From contig JAEZCN010000202.1 of assembly GCA_023433515.1 (NCBI GenBank), forward strand, positions 1 to 29,072: a DNA stretch of 29,072 nucleotides, given 5' to 3'. Position numbers and translations under genes: made by a program. The notes beneath the pieces are model-generated. The model searched no databases. It saw nothing but the letters and a program-made list of their open reading frames with translations, and was not told where the DNA came from. Numbering within the stretch: the first letter of the stretch is position 1; the number at the start of each line of letters is the position of its first letter. The DNA is from Pseudomonadota bacterium. Lineage in GTDB: Bacteria > Pseudomonadota > Gammaproteobacteria > Steroidobacterales > Steroidobacteraceae. Of the stretch, positions 24,487-29,072 are shown one piece after another.

Positions 24487-25796
24487 ACGATCGCGCCGGC
24501 GCCGCCGCGTGGACGGTGTCCGTGACGCTCGTGAGCGCCGCGGCCCAGCTGCTGCAGATCTCCGTTGCCGCCCGATTCCTGACGCCGGCGGAATTCGGCG
24601 TTCTCGCCATCGTGAACGTGATGTTGTTCGTGATCGCCGCGTTCCAGGACATGGGACTGTCGAGTTACTGCGTGCATCTCGGCGAGGCACCGCGCCGCTC
24701 GCACTCCACGCTGTTCTGGATCAGCACGGGGCTCGGTGCAGCGGGCGCCCTGATCGTGCTGGCCATTGCCCGGCCGGTGGCGGCCTTCTACGGCATGCCC
24801 GGCCTCGTGCCGCTGCTCGAACTGCTGTCGGTCAACTTCATCGTGATCGGCCTCGGTGGCCAGTATCAGGCCAACTACATCCGCGTATTCCAGGCCACGC
24901 GACTCGCGCAGATCGAGCTCGGCGCGCGGCTATCGGGCCTCGTCCTCGTGTTGTGGTTGCTGGGAGAGGGCTGGGGGCCGCTGGCCATCGTGTCCGGCAT
25001 GCTCGTGTTCGCCACGCTGAAGCTGCTGTTGCTCGCGGCCTTCGCGCCCTACGAATGGCATCCGGGCCTGATGTTCGACCGCGGCCTCGCGCCGCGCGCG
25101 CTGCGTTACGGAATCTTCCAGGCCGGCACGCAGCTCGTGAGTCAGCTGCGCATGCAGGCCGACCAGCTCATCGTGGGCAAGGCGCTCGGGCCCGAGATGC
25201 TCGGCGTGTATGCGCTGGCAAAGGACCTGATCGGCTATCCACTGCGCTTCGTGCAGCCGCTCATGGCGCGGCTCACACTGCCGGCACTGGCCTTCCACCA
25301 GAAGGACACCACGGCGCTGCGCGCGGAATTCGTTCGCGGTCTGCGCACCACCGCGATCTTCTGCGGCGTCATCTACGCCGGGCTCGCGATGCTCGCGCCG
25401 TGGGTGGTCAGGATTCTCTATGGCGAAGGGTTCGCCGCGGTCGCGGCGCTGGTGCCGCTGATGACGCTGTTCGGCGCGCTGCGGCCGCTCGGCCAGAACA
25501 CCGGCATGCTCGCGCAGGCCACCGGCCGCACCCGCAACGAGTTCACGTGGAACCTGCGCGTGTCGCTGGTCACGTGGATCCCCAACCTGCTGATCGCCGC
25601 CATCGCGCCGAGCCTCACGGCATTCGCGCTCGCGTTGTCGCTGATCCAGGTCGCGGTCACGCTGCTGGCCTATCCACTTTTCGTCAGACCCCTCGAGCCG
25701 ATCGGCATGGGTCGCTACGTGGGCAGCTGGATACTGCCGGCCGGCGTCGCGTTGCTGGCCTCGGCATCGGCGTGGGCCATTGGAGGTGCGACATGA
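24483..25796 (+). CDS. Wzx-like polysaccharide flippase (MOP superfamily)
   Basis: A protein of 437 residues with 12 or more hydrophobic helices. It translocates the lipid-linked repeat unit across the inner membrane. The N-terminus (AAAQLLQISVAARFLTPAEFGVLAIVN) with the FLTPAEFG motif is typical of the oligosaccharide flippase group (RfbX/MviN-like polysaccharide synthesis proteins). A YGIFQAGTQLVSQLRMQADQLIVGKALGPEMLGVYALA segment marks the second half. The start is GTG at 24483, overlapping the pyruvyl transferase stop. It ends in an ATGA overlap with epsL. Confidence 0.9.
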   Translation: MNDRAGAAAWTVSVTLVSAAAQLLQISVAARFLTPAEFGVLAIVNVMLFVIAAFQDMGLSSYCVHLGEAPRRSHSTLFWISTGLGAAGALIVLAIARPVAAFYGMPGLVPLLELLSVNFIVIGLGGQYQANYIRVFQATRLAQIELGARLSGLVLVLWLLGEGWGPLAIVSGMLVFATLKLLLLAAFAPYEWHPGLMFDRGLAPRALRYGIFQAGTQLVSQLRMQADQLIVGKALGPEMLGVYALAKDLIGYPLRFVQPLMARLTLPALAFHQKDTTALRAEFVRGLRTTAIFCGVIYAGLAMLAPWVVRILYGEGFAAVAALVPLMTLFGALRPLGQNTGMLAQATGRTRNEFTWNLRVSLVTWIPNLLIAAIAPSLTAFALALSLIQVAVTLLAYPLFVRPLEPIGMGRYVGSWILPAGVALLASASAWAIGGAT

Positions 25797-27001
25797 AGTA
25801 TCGAGTACTCGCGCTGGGCGCGTTCGCGGCCGTCCATCTACCTGCGGCCGATGCACAGGAACGAGGGGATCCGGGCTTCACGCTGACCGTCGGCGCGCAG
25901 GAAAGCTACGACGACAACCTGTTTCGACTCCCGGACAACCCCGTCGCGCTGGATCCGGGAATCGAGCGCAGCGACTACATCACGCGTTTCTCGCTCGGGC
26001 TCGAGCAGCAGTGGCAGTGGTCGCGGCAGGCGGTGATCGTCGATGCCAGGGCCAATCATGACGCCTACGCGAACAACGACCACCTCGACAACACGTCGGG
26101 CGCGGCCGGCGCGAAGTGGCAGTGGCAGGCCGGGAGCCGTTGGGCAGGGGAGTTCGGCGGCGACTACCGCAAGTCGCTCGCCAACTTCGCGAACACGCAG
26201 TTCCTCGGGCGCGACGAGGTCGAGACGATCGGCGCATCGTGGAAGCTCGCGTTCCACCTCGGGCCGCAATGGTCGTTGCGTGCGGCGGGCCGCCATGCCG
26301 ACACCGGGCATAGTGCGGCCGTGCGCCGCGTCGACGACTCGTCCACGGATTCCGCCAGTCTGGGCCTGCAGTTCACGACCTCGTCGGACAACGAATTCGC
26401 GCTGAGTTACCGCGCGACCGAAGCGGATTTCGAGCAGTCGGGAGCGCTCGATGGCGCGGTGTTCGACCGCGATTTCGAAGAGCGCAGCGCCAGCTTCCGC
26501 GCGCACTATGCGTTCAGCGAAAAGACCTCGCTCGACGGCAACGTCGGTTATCTGAAACGCGAGTACGCCGATGCCGGCACGCTGGTCGACACGCGCGGCA
26601 GCTTCAGCGGTGTCGTATGGGATGCGGCGCTCGAGTGGGACCCGAGCATCAAGCTGCGCTTCGAACTCGGCGGCTGGCGCAAGCTGCGTGCATATCTCGA
26701 CGCGGAGTCCGACTACTTCATCGCCGAAGGCGTGAGCGTCGCCTCGAGCTGGCTGCCGACCGATCGTCTTGCCTTCAAGCTCGAAGTGGGGCTCGAGGAC
26801 CAGGATTATCTGGGGACCGGCGTCACGTTGCCCGATCCGCGCAACGACCGGGTACTGATCCAGGAATTCAGCTTCAGCTACCGCCTGCTCCGCAAGCTGC
26901 ACTTCGACCTCAGGGCACGGGTCGAGAATCGCGATTCCGATCGCGCGCCGCTGCAATACGACTCGCGGGTCGTCACAGCCGGGTTACGCTGGAGTTACTG
27001 A
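25793..27001 (+). CDS. epsL: EpsL, outer-membrane beta-barrel EPS operon protein
   Basis: A protein of 402 residues with a signal peptide (about 1-22). Then come many alternating strands of the outer-membrane type, with aromatic residues at strand ends and a terminal GLRWSY ending in Tyr. An ESYDDNLFRLP segment near residue 38 is typical of EpsL and other beta-barrel proteins of EPS operons. It is probably the outer-membrane partner of the export channel. A GGAGG site precedes the ATG, which overlaps the flippase stop. It is the last gene of the operon; only 13 bases separate it from the convergent transporter gene, so any terminator must lie inside the coding regions. Confidence 0.88.
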   Translation: MKYRVLALGAFAAVHLPAADAQERGDPGFTLTVGAQESYDDNLFRLPDNPVALDPGIERSDYITRFSLGLEQQWQWSRQAVIVDARANHDAYANNDHLDNTSGAAGAKWQWQAGSRWAGEFGGDYRKSLANFANTQFLGRDEVETIGASWKLAFHLGPQWSLRAAGRHADTGHSAAVRRVDDSSTDSASLGLQFTTSSDNEFALSYRATEADFEQSGALDGAVFDRDFEERSASFRAHYAFSEKTSLDGNVGYLKREYADAGTLVDTRGSFSGVVWDAALEWDPSIKLRFELGGWRKLRAYLDAESDYFIAEGVSVASSWLPTDRLAFKLEVGLEDQDYLGTGVTLPDPRNDRVLIQEFSFSYRLLRKLHFDLRARVENRDSDRAPLQYDSRVVTAGLRWSY

Positions 27002-27014
27002 GCCGCGGATACTG

Positions 27015-28244
27015 CTACTGCTTGCGCGACTGCCGGCCTTCGTACGTGATCGCCTCGTCCTTGAACAGCAGCGCGAACAGGACCATGACGATCGCCGCGA
27101 ACACAGCCGGATACAACCAGATCCGGAACCAGTCGTGTTGGCCGCCGACGTCGAGGTGATCGGAAACCGCGCCCGCGACGGAGAACCCGATCAACATGCC
27201 GACCCCATACGTCGCCAGCGTGATCATGCCCTGCGCGGCGCTGCGGTGATGTTCGCCGGCCTTCGAGTCCGTGTAGATCTGCCCCGAGACGAAGAAGAAG
27301 TCGTAGCAGATGCCGTGTAACGCGATGCCGGTGATGAGCAGCACGGCGACGTTGTCGCCGGCGCCGAATGCGAACAGCAAGTAACGGACGGCCCACGCGA
27401 GCATGCCGAGCAACAGCGTCTTCTTGATGCCGAATCGCAGCAGGAACAGCGGCAGCAGCAGCATGAACACGACTTCCGACATCTGGCCGATCGACAACTT
27501 GCCGGTGGAGTTCGTGGTGCCGATCTCGTTCAGGAACGGGCTCGCGTTCTGGTAGTAGAAAGCCAGCGGGATGCAGATCAGCACCGACGCCAGGAAGAAC
27601 CGGCGGAAGTTGGCGTCGCGCAGCAGCTTCAATGCATCGAGTCCGAGGGCCGTGCGCAGCGAGAACGCGGCCTTGTCCGTCGGCGGCGTCGCGGGCAGCG
27701 TCAAGCTATAAACGCCGAGCAGCACCGACATCACCGCGCCCATCAGGAAGGTGTTTCGCAACGCGCCTTGCGCCGCGGCTTCCTGCGCGTCCCAGTCGAA
27801 CACGAGGCTGATCAGCAGGCCGGCGATGATCCAGCCGCCCGTTCCCCACACGCGCACCCACGAGAACTGCCGCGACGGATCCGCGAGCTGCCGGAATGAA
27901 ATGGAGTTCACCAGCGCCAGCGTCGGCATGTACGCGATCATGTAAGCGAGCACGTACGGGTAGAACTGCGCGAAATTGTCGGCGCGGAACATCTGGTACA
28001 TCAGCACCGCGCCGACGAGATGCAGCAACGCGAGGATGCGCTCGGCGTTGAACCACCGGTCGGCGATCAGCCCGATGATGAAGGGCGCGATGATCGCGCC
28101 CCACGATTGCGTCGAGAACGCCAGCGCCGATTGCGCGCCGCTCGCCTGGAAGTTGGCTCCGAGGAAGGTTCCCAGCGTGACGAACCAGCAGCCCCAGATG
28201 AAGAACTGCAGGAACATCATCACGCTCAGGCGAGCGGTGATCAT
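27015..28244 (-). CDS. Nucleoside:H+ symporter family MFS transporter
   Basis: A protein of 409 residues with 12 predicted transmembrane helices. The N-terminus (ARLSVMMFLQFFIWGCWFVTLGTFL) and the following SWGAIIAPFIIGLIADRWFNAERILA segment are typical of the NupG/XapB-type nucleoside:proton symporters. Members in sugar-catabolic operons may carry other small hydroxylated substrates. It follows the isomerase gene on the same strand with an 18-base gap, so the two are probably cotranscribed, and the actual substrate may be a sugar or glycoside rather than a nucleoside. Confidence 0.88.
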   Translation of the reverse strand: MITARLSVMMFLQFFIWGCWFVTLGTFLGANFQASGAQSALAFSTQSWGAIIAPFIIGLIADRWFNAERILALLHLVGAVLMYQMFRADNFAQFYPYVLAYMIAYMPTLALVNSISFRQLADPSRQFSWVRVWGTGGWIIAGLLISLVFDWDAQEAAAQGALRNTFLMGAVMSVLLGVYSLTLPATPPTDKAAFSLRTALGLDALKLLRDANFRRFFLASVLICIPLAFYYQNASPFLNEIGTTNSTGKLSIGQMSEVVFMLLLPLFLLRFGIKKTLLLGMLAWAVRYLLFAFGAGDNVAVLLITGIALHGICYDFFFVSGQIYTDSKAGEHHRSAAQGMITLATYGVGMLIGFSVAGAVSDHLDVGGQHDWFRIWLYPAVFAAIVMVLFALLFKDEAITYEGRQSRKQ

Positions 28245-28262
28245 GCGCGACTGACTACTCGT

Positions 28263-29072
28263 TCACGAACGATACGCCTGCCGGCCCACGCCCTGGATCG
28301 GAATCCCCTGCGCGGCCATCACCTCGTGCTGGAGCGCGTACATCGCCGCGGCGGCCTCGTCGATCGCCTTCACGAACGCGAGCGAGCCCTCGAGGATCGG
28401 CGCGAGCCGCGCCTTGTCCTGGATGCGCGCCGGCGGATATTCGTGCTCGACCACCAGATAGGTTTCCGCCGGATCGATCGACAGCAGCTCGCGCGCCGCG
28501 AGCTGATGGTCCAGCCAGTCGACGCTGCGATTCTGCAGATAGGCGAGGGGATCGTGGCGCGCGGTGCCGGGAAGCTCGTGCTCGGCGAGCGCGACCTGCT
28601 TCTTCCAGGCGTTGACCGCGTCCGCGGGGTTCGGCGAAGGCTTGCCGTTGATCCAGTCGCCGCGGTTCATGGTCTGGCCACCGTAGCCCCAGGCCGAGAC
28701 GCCCTTGGAGTCGGTCACCTGGCCCTTCACGTGGAATCCGCCGATCAGGAACGCGTAGCCCTCGTCCTTCAGGTACTGGAAGATCGAGCGCGTGTCCTGG
28801 CCCATGAGGATCGCGTGCGATGGATCGTAATGGATGCGGAACTGGTCGCCGACGCCGTGTTTCTCGCAGATGCGATGCAGCGCGATCCACGGGCCCGGCG
28901 CGTACGCGATGTTGTTGTGCCAGCGGTCGAGCACGTTCCAGCCCGGCATCGGGCATTGCTCCACGCGATACGAAAGTCCGCGCGCCTTGGCCTCCTTCAG
29001 CAGCGGGATGAATTCCTGCTCGAACATGACGAGGTTCTCGTCCATCTCGAGCTTGATGTTGCGGCCGACGAA
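28263..29072 (-). CDS. Sugar phosphate isomerase/epimerase (xylose isomerase-like TIM barrel), 5' truncated by window
   Basis: 269 residues of the C-terminal part are visible; the frame stays open to the window edge, so the start codon lies beyond it. The fragment has the metal-binding residues of AP-endonuclease-2/xylose isomerase-like barrels: a Glu in VEQCPMPGW, an Asp in RIHYDPSHA, a His in GGFHVKG and a Glu in LVVEHEYPP. Such enzymes isomerise or epimerise sugars or sugar derivatives, and often stand next to Gfo/Idh/MocA oxidoreductases and nucleoside-symporter-like transporters. The transporter gene 18 bases downstream fits that setting. The substrate is not predictable. Confidence 0.88.
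   Translation of the reverse strand, partial: FVGRNIKLEMDENLVMFEQEFIPLLKEAKARGLSYRVEQCPMPGWNVLDRWHNNIAYAPGPWIALHRICEKHGVGDQFRIHYDPSHAILMGQDTRSIFQYLKDEGYAFLIGGFHVKGQVTDSKGVSAWGYGGQTMNRGDWINGKPSPNPADAVNAWKKQVALAEHELPGTARHDPLAYLQNRSVDWLDHQLAARELLSIDPAETYLVVEHEYPPARIQDKARLAPILEGSLAFVKAIDEAAAAMYALQHEVMAAQGIPIQGVGRQAYRS

Noticed and set aside
22858..24690. Long minus-strand frame (610 codons) opposite the tandem glycosyltransferase and pyruvyl transferase
   Set aside because: Arg-rich shadow without domains; the plus-strand genes have full family signatures.
27002..27014. Possible bidirectional terminator between epsL and the MFS gene
   Set aside because: Only 13 bases lie between the stops and no stem-loop or T-run is visible there.

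Overview
The window is high-GC, gene-dense bacterial chromosome. The exopolysaccharide (EPS) genes follow the exosortase B / Methylobacillus-type eps layout of Beta- and Gammaproteobacteria. Together with the accessory genes and the short hairpin repeats, this suggests a gammaproteobacterium of the Steroidobacterales/Nevskiales/Xanthomonadales kind. That assignment is inference; there is no rRNA gene or other phylogenetic marker here.

Left part (1-7.2 kb): mixed housekeeping and accessory genes on both strands. They are a four-helix membrane protein, a UspB-like small membrane protein followed by a Gly/Cys-tailed glycine-rich-domain protein, a DUF3750 protein, a small exported protein, a GNAT acetyltransferase whose last 14 codons lie in repeat DNA, a FAD oxidoreductase fused to a Rieske domain, an ICMT-like methyltransferase, and two small unknown proteins. 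A decayed fragment of an intradiol ring-cleavage dioxygenase lies at about 7038-7204.

Middle (7.2-8.1 kb): about 400 bp of non-coding, less GC-rich DNA carries four inverted repeats and a sigma-54-like -24/-12 element. Next comes a gene for a small secreted protein with a PEP-CTERM-type sorting tail, a likely substrate of the exosortase encoded downstream.

EPS operon (8190-27001, 16 genes, all +): initiating sugar-phosphate transferase, EpsD, EpsE, EpsF, EpsG, exosortase B, EpsI, a GT-B glycosyltransferase, a Wzy-like polymerase, an acyltransferase, an exported glycoside hydrolase, a GT4 glycosyltransferase, a tandem two-domain glycosyltransferase, a pyruvyl transferase, a Wzx-like flippase and the EpsL outer-membrane barrel. 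Ten of the fifteen junctions are 4-nt start/stop overlaps. The set is enough for a Wzx/Wzy pathway: lipid-linked repeat assembly, acyl and pyruvyl decoration, flipping, polymerisation with EpsF control, and export through EpsE and probably EpsL. The exosortase part would process PEP-CTERM proteins in the same envelope programme. EpsG appears to have lost key nucleotide-binding residues and may be a pseudokinase.

Right end (27.0-29.07 kb, - strand): a nucleoside:H+ symporter-family MFS transporter and an upstream sugar phosphate isomerase/epimerase that runs off the window, probably part of a sugar or glycoside catabolism operon convergent with the EPS operon.
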